A program made the position numbers and the translations under genes. The notes beneath the pieces are model-generated. The model saw nothing but the letters and a program-made list of their open reading frames with translations, had not been told where the DNA came from and searched no databases. This document shows, piece after piece, positions 52,372 to 60,031 of a stretch of DNA of 64,000 nucleotides (its first letter is position 1; every line of letters starts with the position of its first letter). The DNA is taken from assembly GCA_913777025.1 (NCBI GenBank), contig CAJYQM010000016.1, positions 17,720-81,719 on the forward strand. The letters run 5' to 3'. The DNA is from an uncultured Massilia sp. Lineage in GTDB: Bacteria > Pseudomonadota > Gammaproteobacteria > Burkholderiales > Burkholderiaceae_D.

Positions 52372-53103
52372 GGTGGCATAGGCACGCGCCACGGCGATGC
52401 GGTTGCGGATGACGAAGTAATGCTTGCGCCCGAATGGCCCGGCGCGCAGGCGGGCGCGGCGTTCGCGCAAGTGCTCGACCACGCTGTCCGGTACCAGCCA
52501 CAGCGCCAGGCCGGCGCGGCCCAGGCGCAGCGAATATTCGGTGTCGTCGTAGCCCAGGAAGAAGCCCGGTTCGGGCAGGCCGGCGCGCGCGATGGCCGCC
52601 GCCGACACCAGGAAGCCGACAAAGGAGGCGGTGTCGACGCGGCAGGGCGGGCCGTCGTAGGCGGCCTGCGGCAATGCGCGCTCGAGGCCGGTCGGCAGGT
52701 GGTAGCGGCGCCGGTGCCGGCGCGCGACGTCGCCGAATTCGCGCACCGTGCCGCACACGGCGCCGGCATCCGCGGCCGGGCCGTCCAGTGCATCGAGCAG
52801 ACGGGCCAGCGCGTCCGGCCGGACCAGCGCATCGTCGTCCAGCAGCCAGATCCAGTCGTGCCCGGCCGAGAAGGCCCGGGTCATGCCGAACGCGAAGCCG
52901 CCGGCGCCGCCGAGGTTGCTGCCCGGCCGCAGCAGCGTCACGCCGTCCAGGTTGGCTCCCGGCGCGCCCGGCGCCGCGGCATCGCCCCCGTTGTCGACCA
53001 CGTAGATCGCGTCCAGCCGCCGGCTCTGGGCACGCAGCGCCGCCAGGGCCTGCAGCAGCAGGGCCGGACGGTTGTTGGTGACGAGGACGGCCGCGATCTG
53101 CAT
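52162..53103 (-). CDS. Glycosyltransferase family 2 (rhamnosyl/galactofuranosyl-transferase type)
   Basis: The 313-residue cytoplasmic GT-A enzyme transfers a sugar to the growing glycan. AAVLVTNNRPALL at the N-terminus, YVVDNGGD, NLGGAGGFAFGM and the metal-binding DDD in WLLDDDALV are clear. FLGYDDTEYSLRLGRAG matches the ED(Y)-type motif of the rhamnosyltransferase group. A C-terminal hydrophobic/amphipathic segment may touch the membrane. Its 3' end lies antisense to the ligase-like gene. It is the last gene of the minus-strand glycan operon. Confidence 0.92.
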   Translation of the reverse strand: MQIAAVLVTNNRPALLLQALAALRAQSRRLDAIYVVDNGGDAAAPGAPGANLDGVTLLRPGSNLGGAGGFAFGMTRAFSAGHDWIWLLDDDALVRPDALARLLDALDGPAADAGAVCGTVREFGDVARRHRRRYHLPTGLERALPQAAYDGPPCRVDTASFVGFLVSAAAIARAGLPEPGFFLGYDDTEYSLRLGRAGLALWLVPDSVVEHLRERRARLRAGPFGRKHYFVIRNRIAVARAYATLPAVPTALALLFGTSLWLACAGRLRRGSLRILWRALADGCSGRLGPFPAALERLQQARADSRLRAGHRP

Positions 53104-53130
53104 GTTCGGCTCAGTTCAGTTCAGCTCGGT

Positions 53131-54168
53131 TCAGCTCTGCGCCAGGCGCCGCACGATGCGCGCCGCCAGCCGGCGCATCGGGTGGTGCGGCCGCTGCGGA
53201 TCGAACAGCATCGCGTGCAATGCGCTGCTGCGCTGGAAGGCCAGGCGCGCCAGTGCCTTCTGGCGCCGGCGCCGTTCGATCAGCCGCCGCAGCGGCGCCG
53301 GATCGGCGACCCCGGCCAGTTGCGGATTGGCCAGCGCCAGCCAGTCCAGGTGCATCAGGTTGTTCAGGCGCTGGAAGGACGAGGCGCCGACCCAGTCGTA
53401 TTTCATGAAGCGCAGGCCGATCTGCCAGGGGTCGAGCAGCATCACGTCCCGGACCAGGAAGCGCTCGAAGTCGGCTAGCACGGTGTCCGCGGTGTCGTTC
53501 AGGAAGCGTGGGCAGGCGTAGCCGCGCGCGCGGGCGAAGTGCATGCACAGATACTGTTCCACTGCAAAGCGCGCGCGGAACTTGCGTTCGAAGACGGTCG
53601 AGCCGGCCGCATGCCCCTGGGTTTCGTGCAGGCGCGCATCCTTGGCCGACATCGGCGGGGCCGACCAGTAGTCCTGCAGCAGCGCCGTCGGCCCGAACTG
53701 GAACCAGTCGCTCAGGTGGTAGGGCAGGCGCTCGAACATGGTGGGATCGAGCGTGAAGAAGGAGCAGGCCAGCAGGCGCTCGTGCCCGCCGTCAAGCAGC
53801 AGCTGCTCGCGGTAGTAATCGAGGAAGCCCGCGTGTTCGAGGAAGCAATCGGTGCGCAGCTTGACGGCATAGGGCGTGCCGACGGCCGCCAGGCCGGCGC
53901 GGGCGCTGACCAGCTGGCGGTTGATGTTGTTGGCATGCGGGTTGTCGAGCTTGAGCGGCGCCAGGCTGCCCGGGTCCTCGCTCTCGACCAGCGCATCCAG
54001 CGCCATGCCGGGCGGCAGCTCGGCGCCGGCCCAGGTGGAGAGGATCACGCGCGCGCCCGGCAAGACCTTGCGCGTCAGCTTGATGTTGCGCGCGAAGTCC
54101 TCGCGCTCGCGCGTGATATAGGGTTTGAAGGCACCCTGGAACACCAGCGTGATGTCAGCGGTTTTCAT
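53131..54168 (-). CDS. WavE-like lipopolysaccharide/capsule synthesis protein
   Basis: The start at ATG 54168 (MKTADITLVFQGAFKPYI) overlaps the previous gene end by 14 bases. The 345-residue protein matches the WavE family of LPS core genes by its N-terminus, by VILSTWAGAELP and by the conserved YAVKLRTDCFLEHAG. KLRTD is reminiscent of the DXD-type motif of glycosyltransferases, so it is probably one. The acceptor is unknown. Confidence 0.88.
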   Translation of the reverse strand: MKTADITLVFQGAFKPYITREREDFARNIKLTRKVLPGARVILSTWAGAELPPGMALDALVESEDPGSLAPLKLDNPHANNINRQLVSARAGLAAVGTPYAVKLRTDCFLEHAGFLDYYREQLLLDGGHERLLACSFFTLDPTMFERLPYHLSDWFQFGPTALLQDYWSAPPMSAKDARLHETQGHAAGSTVFERKFRARFAVEQYLCMHFARARGYACPRFLNDTADTVLADFERFLVRDVMLLDPWQIGLRFMKYDWVGASSFQRLNNLMHLDWLALANPQLAGVADPAPLRRLIERRRRQKALARLAFQRSSALHAMLFDPQRPHHPMRRLAARIVRRLAQS

Positions 54169-55414
54169 GAGGCGGATGGGCGCGCGGCCGTTTGGGCACG
54201 GGCACGGGCGCGGTGTTCGATGGCGGCGCCTGCGCCGGTGCGCCGGGCGGCGGACCAGTTTCCACGGCGTCATGCGCGTGCTTGCCGGCTTGCGTGCTCG
54301 ATTGAGCAGATTGCTCGCTCAGTTGATCTGTCAGATGCGCTGACAGATGCGCGGACAGATGCGCGGCCAGCTGCGAGTCCGGCTGCGCGTCCAGGCGCGC
54401 ATCGGGTTGCTCAATCGCCTGGTCCCGGTCTTGCGCCCTGAGTTGTTCCCTGAGTTGCTCCCCGAGTTGGTCGATGTACCGGCGCAGCGGGGCTTCCACC
54501 CGCCGCGGCACGCGCTTGACACCGAACAGGCCGTGGCGCTCGAACACGCGCCATTTGCTGTTGCCGTCGGACAGGCTTTCGTAGGGCGCCAGCTCGTCTG
54601 CGCGGTCGGCGGCGATGCGTTCGACCCAGGCCTGGTCGATGCGGTGGAAGCCGGAGCGGATCATGATGAATTCGAGCGCCCGGCGCGGCAGCCAGCGCGC
54701 ATCGCCCGGGCGCCCGAGCAAAGGGTCGACGAAACGCAGCAAGCGCCAGAAGGCGCGGTCGAAGCGGTGCACTTCCGAGAACACATAGGGCGTGCCGACG
54801 ACGGGCGCCGCGCGCGCGTGGGCCACCGTCGACAGCCAGACTTCCTCGCGCGGGTAGGACAGCAGCGTCGGCTGGCGTACCGCATGCTTGATGATGTCGG
54901 CGATTTCGAACAGCAGCGCCGGTTCGTAGCTCGAGCCTTCGACCTGGGAACCGACGATCGGTACCTCGCCCAGGCGCTTGCGCACCGCGTGCAGGGTCAT
55001 GTCGCTCAGGGCCGCGTGGGCGAAGCGCCAGCGGCTGCCCGGCAGGATCGGGCGATGGTGCAGGAAGTTGCCGCCGCGCGCGAGATGGCGCGCGAGGCCG
55101 GCGCGCACCAGCATGTCGTTCGATGCGTGCAGGCAGATGCGCGTGCAGCCTGGCGCATTGCGCCGGATCCAGGCCGCGTTCGCCAGGTGCGCCGCCAGGA
55201 TATTGCCCCAGCCCGTGGACAGGCGCTGCGGATTCAGGATCGCGTTGCCGCAGTCGCGCGCGTCCAGTGCGTCTTCCAGCTGGGCCAGCGTGAAGCGCGC
55301 ATTGGCCGACAGGTGCAGCACCACCTTGGCACCGGGCAGGAAGGCGGCGAAATTGGCCAGCTGCCCGGCGATGACGGCGGGGCGCGTGTGCACGGGCAGC
55401 GAAACGTAGATCAA
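54155..55414 (-). CDS. Unrecognised protein of the glycan locus, possible glycosyltransferase
   Basis: The 419-residue protein starts at TTG 55414 (MIYVSLPVHTRPAVIAGQL). It has GGAG six bases upstream and overlaps the preceding stop by four bases, so it is translationally coupled. The first ~320 residues are well structured (VVLHLSANARFTL, NILAAHLANAAWIRRNAP, LHASNDMLVR, SYPREEVWLSTV). They loosely recall GT14-type transferases, but I cannot assign a family. The last ~95 residues are a low-complexity Gln/His/Pro tail encoded partly by 12-bp repeats. The position in the operon argues for a role in building or decorating the glycan. Confidence 0.7.
   Translation of the reverse strand: MIYVSLPVHTRPAVIAGQLANFAAFLPGAKVVLHLSANARFTLAQLEDALDARDCGNAILNPQRLSTGWGNILAAHLANAAWIRRNAPGCTRICLHASNDMLVRAGLARHLARGGNFLHHRPILPGSRWRFAHAALSDMTLHAVRKRLGEVPIVGSQVEGSSYEPALLFEIADIIKHAVRQPTLLSYPREEVWLSTVAHARAAPVVGTPYVFSEVHRFDRAFWRLLRFVDPLLGRPGDARWLPRRALEFIMIRSGFHRIDQAWVERIAADRADELAPYESLSDGNSKWRVFERHGLFGVKRVPRRVEAPLRRYIDQLGEQLREQLRAQDRDQAIEQPDARLDAQPDSQLAAHLSAHLSAHLTDQLSEQSAQSSTQAGKHAHDAVETGPPPGAPAQAPPSNTAPVPVPKRPRAHPPHENR
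54329..54364. repeat. Three 12-bp tandem repeats in the tail of the unrecognised glycan gene
   Basis: TGTCAGATGCGC, TGACAGATGCGC and GGACAGATGCGC follow one another and encode the Leu-Ser-Ala-His units of the protein tail. The unit keeps the reading frame, so copy-number changes alter only tail length. Confidence 0.8.
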
Positions 55415-56154
55415 GGCAGGCTCCGGTGCGAGGCCACCAGCGCGCCATATTCGGCCGGGGTGCCGGCGAAGTGCACGCGGCTGGCCGGCGCTTCGTCGTA
55501 GACGATGTGCTTGCCGGCGCCGATCAGCGTGTTGTACAGCGGCGCCACGTACAGCTCGCCCCAGCATTCGAGGTAGTCGCCGGCCGCTTGCAAGGCCGTC
55601 TCGCAGGCCGCCGTGAAGTCGGCCGCGCGCGCAAAGTAATACAGGCCGGTGCAGCACAGTCCCGAGATGCGGCGCTTTTCCGAGGTTTCCGCCACGCGCC
55701 GGGTGAACGAGGCCGTGGGGCGCACGAAGGACCAGTGTTCGCCCGCCGCACGCACGACTTCCAGGTAGCCGTCGCTGTGCGCCGCCTCGGGCGGGAAGCC
55801 GTAGCCGGGGCGGATGGTGTCGATGTTGAAGACCAGGATCGCGTCATTGCCTGGACAGCCGGCTTCGCGCAGGCCCAGCAGCACGGTCTCGGCCTGGCCG
55901 CGCGTGGGCGCGTCGAGCGTGACGATGCGGCGGTCGGCGATGCCCAGGCGCGCGCATTCGTCGAGCACGAAGGTCTCGGCGCCGCAGCCGCCGCGCACCA
56001 CGAACAGGAAGCGCTCGCTGTCGAAATAGCGTTCGAAGGAGCGCAGGCAGCCGGCGAACAGCGATGCCCCGTGCAAGGGCAATTCGTATTTGGGACGCTC
56101 GTAGCCGGCCTCACGAAAGCGCCGGCTCTGGCCCGCCATCGGGATGACGATCAT
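55411..56154 (-). CDS. Nucleotidyltransferase of the sugar/phospho-alcohol type
   Basis: The 247-residue protein begins IVIPMAGQSRRFREAGYERPKYELPL, a GT-A pyrophosphorylase signature with the Gly-rich loop and the basic PKYELP motif. ILVFNIDTIRPGYGFP contains the acidic metal-binding residue. It should couple a phosphate ester to a nucleotide (CTP, UTP or GTP; not decidable). It overlaps the end of the preceding fused gene by 44 bases and the start of the next by four. Similar proteins occur in capsule loci of Campylobacter. Confidence 0.8.
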   Translation of the reverse strand: MIVIPMAGQSRRFREAGYERPKYELPLHGASLFAGCLRSFERYFDSERFLFVVRGGCGAETFVLDECARLGIADRRIVTLDAPTRGQAETVLLGLREAGCPGNDAILVFNIDTIRPGYGFPPEAAHSDGYLEVVRAAGEHWSFVRPTASFTRRVAETSEKRRISGLCCTGLYYFARAADFTAACETALQAAGDYLECWGELYVAPLYNTLIGAGKHIVYDEAPASRVHFAGTPAEYGALVASHRSLP

Positions 56155-57769
56155 CGGAAATCCACTCCAGGTAGAGCCTGATGCCGTTCGCCATCAGCGC
56201 CTGCTGGCGCCGCGGGTCGTCCGCATGCAGGGGAAGCATCGACAGGAACAGCAGCACCATGCCCGGATGACACTGCCACTCGACGGGCAGGCGGCCGGCG
56301 AACGGGGTCGCGGCGAACAGGCGCTGTACCGGCAGGCAGCGCTTGGCCAGCACGCGGAAGTCCAGCGCCTGGCCTTCGCGGCGCAGCAGGTAGAAGCCAG
56401 CGATGATGAAGTCGTACAGCCCGAGCACCGAGTGCGCGAGCTTGGCCAGGTCGTAGCGCAGGTCGCCGAAGCGGCTGGGGCGGCCCAGCGCGTCGGTGCC
56501 GCGCGGGTCGACCATCTTGACGCGGCCGGCGCGGAAGTCGAACAAGATATTGCTGAAGCAAAAGTCACCATGCAGGAAGGCCGGCACCGCCGGCGCCGCC
56601 AGCAGTGCCTGGGCCGCTTCCCGGGCAATGACGCGCAGCGGCGGCGCCGGACGAGTGTTCAGGGTCCAGGGCGCGTCGAGGTCGACGTCGGCCCGGGCGG
56701 CATAGGTTTCCAGGCGTTGCAGGGTCTTGTCCAGGTAGGTCTGGCGGATGGCCTCGGCTTCCAGCGGCGCGGCCTGCAGGCTGCTCGCAGTGCGCAGGTA
56801 GGCGTCGCAGGCGCGGAAGATGCGCCGCCACACGCGCTCGGGCAGGCGGCCGAACACGTACAGCTCGTTCAAGGCGGCCAGGTGGAGGTATTCCAGCTGG
56901 TAGCCGCAGCCGGCGCCGTCGCCGGTGTCGCCGTTGCCGGTCGTGCCATTGCCGGTCGTGCCATTGCCAGTATTGCCATCGCCGGTGCTGCCATCGGTGC
57001 GGCAGATGTAGGGTGCCAGGAAGGGCTTGATGCGGGGTGGTGCCTGTTCGAACCAGCTGGCCTCGGCCAGGATCTTGGCGCTGTCGCTGCCGGACTTGGT
57101 GACCACGCCGTCCGCCACGCGCAGCTGGTTGAAGTGGCGCTGGGTCGTCATCACGCGCTTGGAGTCGAAATAGGTGTGCACGTGGCCGAAATCGAGCCAG
57201 CGCGCCACCGGCCAGTGCGCCATGCCGCCGACCGCGCGGTCGTAGGCGTTCACGCCATCGATGAAGTCGTCGTTGCCGTCGAGCTGGTCACGCAGCAGGA
57301 GCGCATCGGAAAACGAGAACAGGCCGGTCCAGGTGCCGCCCGGCTGGCCGGCGCGCGGCGCGGCCTGGTACCAGTCGTAGTATTCGTCGGTGTGGCCCAC
57401 GGCCAGCCAGTCGCTGCCCTCGCGCAGCGGGTCGGCGATGAGCGTATCGCCGTACAGCAGGTCGAGCGGGCCTGCCGTGCCGGCGCCATCGGCCATGTCG
57501 AGGACCTCGCGCACCGCCGCCCCCAGAGGCGCGCCGGGCGCGGTGCGCAATACCTCGACCCCGTGCTCGCGCAGCCACAGGGCATCCGCTTCGTCGAGCT
57601 GGAAATCGACCGGCAGGGTCAGGCAGACGCGCCCGTGCGCCCGTCCGAACTGCGTCACCTGGTAGGTGTACAGGCGCCGGTTCCCGACCGGCAGGAAGGC
57701 GGGCGGGATGCGCCCGAACTCGGCGGCGAGTTCGCTTTCGACGTAGGCGCCCGAAGTGATGAGCAGCAT
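56111..57769 (-). CDS. Fused nucleotidyltransferase plus APH/choline-kinase-like protein
   Basis: The 552-residue protein has an N-terminal half (~1-250) with LLITSGAYVESELAAEFGRIPPAFLPVGNRRLY and LDLLYGDTLIADP, typical of a GT-A nucleotidyltransferase. The C-terminal half (~285-535) carries the phosphotransferase motif FLHGDFCFSNILFD and the metal motif VDPRG. The halves are joined by a Gly/Asn/Thr repeat (GNGTTGNGTTGNG) encoded by a 15-bp array. The fusion of kinase and nucleotidyltransferase resembles a LicA plus LicC pair, suggesting activation of a small alcohol as its NDP derivative (inference). It is coupled to the HAD gene by a 0-base gap. Confidence 0.8.
   Translation of the reverse strand: MLLITSGAYVESELAAEFGRIPPAFLPVGNRRLYTYQVTQFGRAHGRVCLTLPVDFQLDEADALWLREHGVEVLRTAPGAPLGAAVREVLDMADGAGTAGPLDLLYGDTLIADPLREGSDWLAVGHTDEYYDWYQAAPRAGQPGGTWTGLFSFSDALLLRDQLDGNDDFIDGVNAYDRAVGGMAHWPVARWLDFGHVHTYFDSKRVMTTQRHFNQLRVADGVVTKSGSDSAKILAEASWFEQAPPRIKPFLAPYICRTDGSTGDGNTGNGTTGNGTTGNGDTGDGAGCGYQLEYLHLAALNELYVFGRLPERVWRRIFRACDAYLRTASSLQAAPLEAEAIRQTYLDKTLQRLETYAARADVDLDAPWTLNTRPAPPLRVIAREAAQALLAAPAVPAFLHGDFCFSNILFDFRAGRVKMVDPRGTDALGRPSRFGDLRYDLAKLAHSVLGLYDFIIAGFYLLRREGQALDFRVLAKRCLPVQRLFAATPFAGRLPVEWQCHPGMVLLFLSMLPLHADDPRRQQALMANGIRLYLEWISDDRHPDGGPEPALS
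56921..56995. repeat. Five 15-bp tandem repeats linking the two domains of the fused enzyme
   Basis: Units of the type GCCGGTCGTGCCATT are repeated five times, two of them identical. They encode a five-residue repeat, Gly-Asn-Gly-Thr-Thr-like, on the minus strand. The unit length preserves frame, so the linker length may vary between strains. Confidence 0.9.
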
Positions 57770-58165
57770 TCAGGCACCGGCCTTTTCGGCGGCGAGCAGG
57801 GCATGGATGGCCGGCAGCGAATAGCGCAGGAACTCCGAAGGCCGGATCGATTTGTCGTCCACGTAGAATCCCTCCAGGCCGCACCAGGGCTTGCCGACAT
57901 GGACTTCGTCGAAGGGGACGGCGTGCCGGTCGAGCCAGTCGAGGATGACGGGCAGCGTGTGCGCGTTGATCTTGCCGATGTTGCCGTCGAAGGTGCGCAT
58001 GCTGCGGCTGGTGTTGATGACGATGTCGAAACCCCCGGCCTTGTAGTCGCGCAGGCGGGCGATCAGCGCCAGGTTGGGCAGCGCGTTCGCATAGTCCGCG
58101 GGCATGGCGCCTTCCGGTGCGGCCAGCGTGAGGGTGTCGTCGAGGTCGATGATCAAGCGTTTCAT
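57770..58165 (-). CDS. Small HAD-superfamily phosphatase of capsule loci
   Basis: The 131-residue protein has the HAD motif I LIIDLDDTLTL at its N-terminus, motif II in IVINTSRSMRTF, and a Lys in VHVGKPWCGLEGFYVDDKSIRP that fits motifs III/IV. It lacks a large cap domain. Its small size and position resemble the HAD enzymes of Campylobacter capsule clusters that dephosphorylate an aminoalcohol or sugar phosphate. It is the first gene of the minus-strand cassette and its stop touches the next start. Confidence 0.85.
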   Translation of the reverse strand: MKRLIIDLDDTLTLAAPEGAMPADYANALPNLALIARLRDYKAGGFDIVINTSRSMRTFDGNIGKINAHTLPVILDWLDRHAVPFDEVHVGKPWCGLEGFYVDDKSIRPSEFLRYSLPAIHALLAAEKAGA

Positions 58166-58217
58166 GCACCCAGCATAGCCCGCACGATTTGCGCCATTGC
58201 TGATCCACGTCTATCGG

Positions 58218-58296
58218 GCGCGTCGAAGACCTACTGCGCGTTGCAGGTGGGCTTCTCGAGCCCACCTGCCGCCGCTCGCTACGGTCTTCGAAGCGC
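58218..58296. terminator. Nested inverted repeat between the ABC ATPase gene and the HAD gene
   Basis: An inner perfect hairpin GCAGGTGGGCT/AGCCCACCTGC (11 bp, 5-base loop, 58243-58269) is enclosed by an outer repeat GCGC-GT-CGAAGACC/GGTCTTCG-AA-GCGC. It fills most of the 146-base gap between two minus-strand genes. It could terminate the exporter transcript; the large two-level symmetry is unusual for a plain terminator. Confidence 0.7.
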
Positions 58297-58311
58297 CTGC
58301 GCCTGTCGTGC

Positions 58312-59031
58312 CTACAATTCGCCGGCCTCGATTTCCGTGACCTGGCCGTGTTCGAGCCGCAGGAACCGGCGGCAGTAGCGCTTCATGGCCGCGATGTCGT
58401 GCGAGGCGAACACGAAGATGCTGACGCTGGAGATCAGTTCGTGCATGCGCCGGGCCGCCTTTTCCTGGAATTCGGCGTCGCCGGCGCCGAACACTTCGTC
58501 GACCAGCAGGATGTCGGGGCGCGTGGAGGTGGCCACCGCGAACATCAGGCGCGTGGCCATGCCGGCCGAATAGGTGCGCACCGGCAGGCCGAGGAAGGGG
58601 CCGAGCTGGGTGAAGGCCTCGATGTCGTCCATGCGGGCGCGGATCTCGTGCTGGCGCAGGCCCAGCAGCAGGCCCATGCGCTGGATGTTTTCGTAGCCGG
58701 ACAGTTCGCTGTCCATGCCGGCGCCGAGTTCGAACACGGTGGCGATCCGGCCCTCGCGCAGCACCTCGCCCCAGGCCGGGTGGTAGACCCCGGCCATGGT
58801 GCGCAACATGGTGCTCTTGCCGGCACCGTTGTGGCCGACGAGGCCGACCGTATCGCCGTCCGCCAGCGTGAAGCTGACGTCGCGCAGCGCGGTCACGATC
58901 TGCACGCCCGAGGCTTCGCGCTCGATCCGGCCGCCGGTCGAGATGCTCACCAGGCGCGATCGCAGCGATTTCGCGCGCACGTCGTACACCGGGTACTGGA
59001 CGGTCACGCCATGGAATTCGAGCCGGGCCAT
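58312..59031 (-). CDS. Polysaccharide ABC exporter, ATP-binding protein (KpsT/short Wzt type)
   Basis: This subunit powers export of a lipid-linked polysaccharide across the inner membrane. The start at ATG 59031 (MARLEFHGVTVQYPVY) gives 239 residues; the track ORF extends wrongly upstream. Walker A GHNGAGKSTMLR, the signature-like RTYSAGMATRLMF, Walker B ILLVDEVFGAGD and the switch His in FASHD are present. The C-terminal carbohydrate-binding domain of long Wzt proteins is missing, so it is of the KpsT-like type. It starts 11 bases after the permease gene. Confidence 0.93.
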   Translation of the reverse strand: MARLEFHGVTVQYPVYDVRAKSLRSRLVSISTGGRIEREASGVQIVTALRDVSFTLADGDTVGLVGHNGAGKSTMLRTMAGVYHPAWGEVLREGRIATVFELGAGMDSELSGYENIQRMGLLLGLRQHEIRARMDDIEAFTQLGPFLGLPVRTYSAGMATRLMFAVATSTRPDILLVDEVFGAGDAEFQEKAARRMHELISSVSIFVFASHDIAAMKRYCRRFLRLEHGQVTEIEAGEL

Positions 59032-59042
59032 CGACCGGTTTC

Positions 59043-59873
59043 CTAGAGCCAGTACGCGATGCGGTTGCGCTTGGCGTTGAACAGCCACAGCGTGACGACC
59101 CAGCCGGCGGCGGCGAGCAGGCCGGTCGTCAGCACCACGAAGCCGGGCGGCGGGCTGCCCAGCAGCGGATAGCGCACGATCTCGATCAGGTGGCTCAAGG
59201 GGTTGAACCAGACGAAGCGCTCGTTGAACGGCAGGTAGCTGGGCCGGTAGAACACGGGACTCAGGAACATCAGCAGGGGCATCGCCGCGCCGATCACGTA
59301 TTCGAGGTCGCGGAAGCGCGCCCCCAGCATCGACAGCAGCAGCGTGATCCAGAGCAGGTTGATGGCCACCAGCGCCAGGCAGGGGACGACCAGCAGCGTG
59401 GCGGCGCCGACCGGCAGGTGGAAGATCAGGAGCACGGCGACCAGCACCGGCACGTTGTGCAGGAAATTGATCAGGTGCTTGAGCAGCATCTGGATCGGCG
59501 GCATCGACAGCGGCACGCTGAGGTTGCGCAGGATCGCGCTCTGGCGCCAGTAGGTGCTGGTGGCTTCCGTGATGCAGCCGCTGAGCAGGTACCACATGAC
59601 CAGGCCGCAGGTGAGCGAGGGGACGAAGGCGGCGCGGTCCATGTGCAGCAGCTCGCTCCACACCAGGCCCAGGCCGAGCGAGCCGGCGGCGGTGCCGAGC
59701 GTCATCCAGAACGGGCCCAGCACGCTGCGCCGGTAGCGCGCGCGCAGGTCGCCGGCGGCCATGAAGGCGATCACGTGCAGCAGGCGCATGGCGCGCCCGA
59801 GGTCGGCCAGGGCCGGGGGCGTGGCCGAAGCGACCGGCGGGGGCGTGGCAATGTCGTGTGCGCTTGCGGTCAT
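59043..59873 (-). CDS. Polysaccharide ABC exporter, permease (KpsM/Wzm type)
   Basis: The 276-residue protein starts at ATG 59873 (MTASAHDIATPPP). It has about six membrane helices in the ABC-2 arrangement, with the family features RYRRSVLGPFWMTLGT, NFLHNVPVLVAVLLIFHLP and VFYRPSYLP. FNPLSHLIEIVRYPLLG is typical of Wzm/KpsM. It forms the channel of the exporter with the next gene. A 158-base gap divides it from the divergent methyltransferase, and I could not identify promoter boxes in it. Confidence 0.93.
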   Translation of the reverse strand: MTASAHDIATPPPVASATPPALADLGRAMRLLHVIAFMAAGDLRARYRRSVLGPFWMTLGTAAGSLGLGLVWSELLHMDRAAFVPSLTCGLVMWYLLSGCITEATSTYWRQSAILRNLSVPLSMPPIQMLLKHLINFLHNVPVLVAVLLIFHLPVGAATLLVVPCLALVAINLLWITLLLSMLGARFRDLEYVIGAAMPLLMFLSPVFYRPSYLPFNERFVWFNPLSHLIEIVRYPLLGSPPPGFVVLTTGLLAAAGWVVTLWLFNAKRNRIAYWL

Positions 59874-60031
59874 GGGAATGCGGATCGGGTGGCTGGAAGC
59901 GCCGATTTTCCGGCAGCCGACCCGGCGCCGACTGATCTTGCGCAATCCGGCTCGATTCCGCTGCAACCGTCCAGCCGCGAATCGCTCTGAGCTCAGGTAC
60001 GGCCCTGGCGGCCGATGTCGAGGAGGGGACG

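Noticed and set aside
53104-53130. GTTCA-type direct repeats between the GT2 and WavE genes
   Set aside because: Very short (27 bases), imperfect, and without coding or structural consequence; probably slippage.
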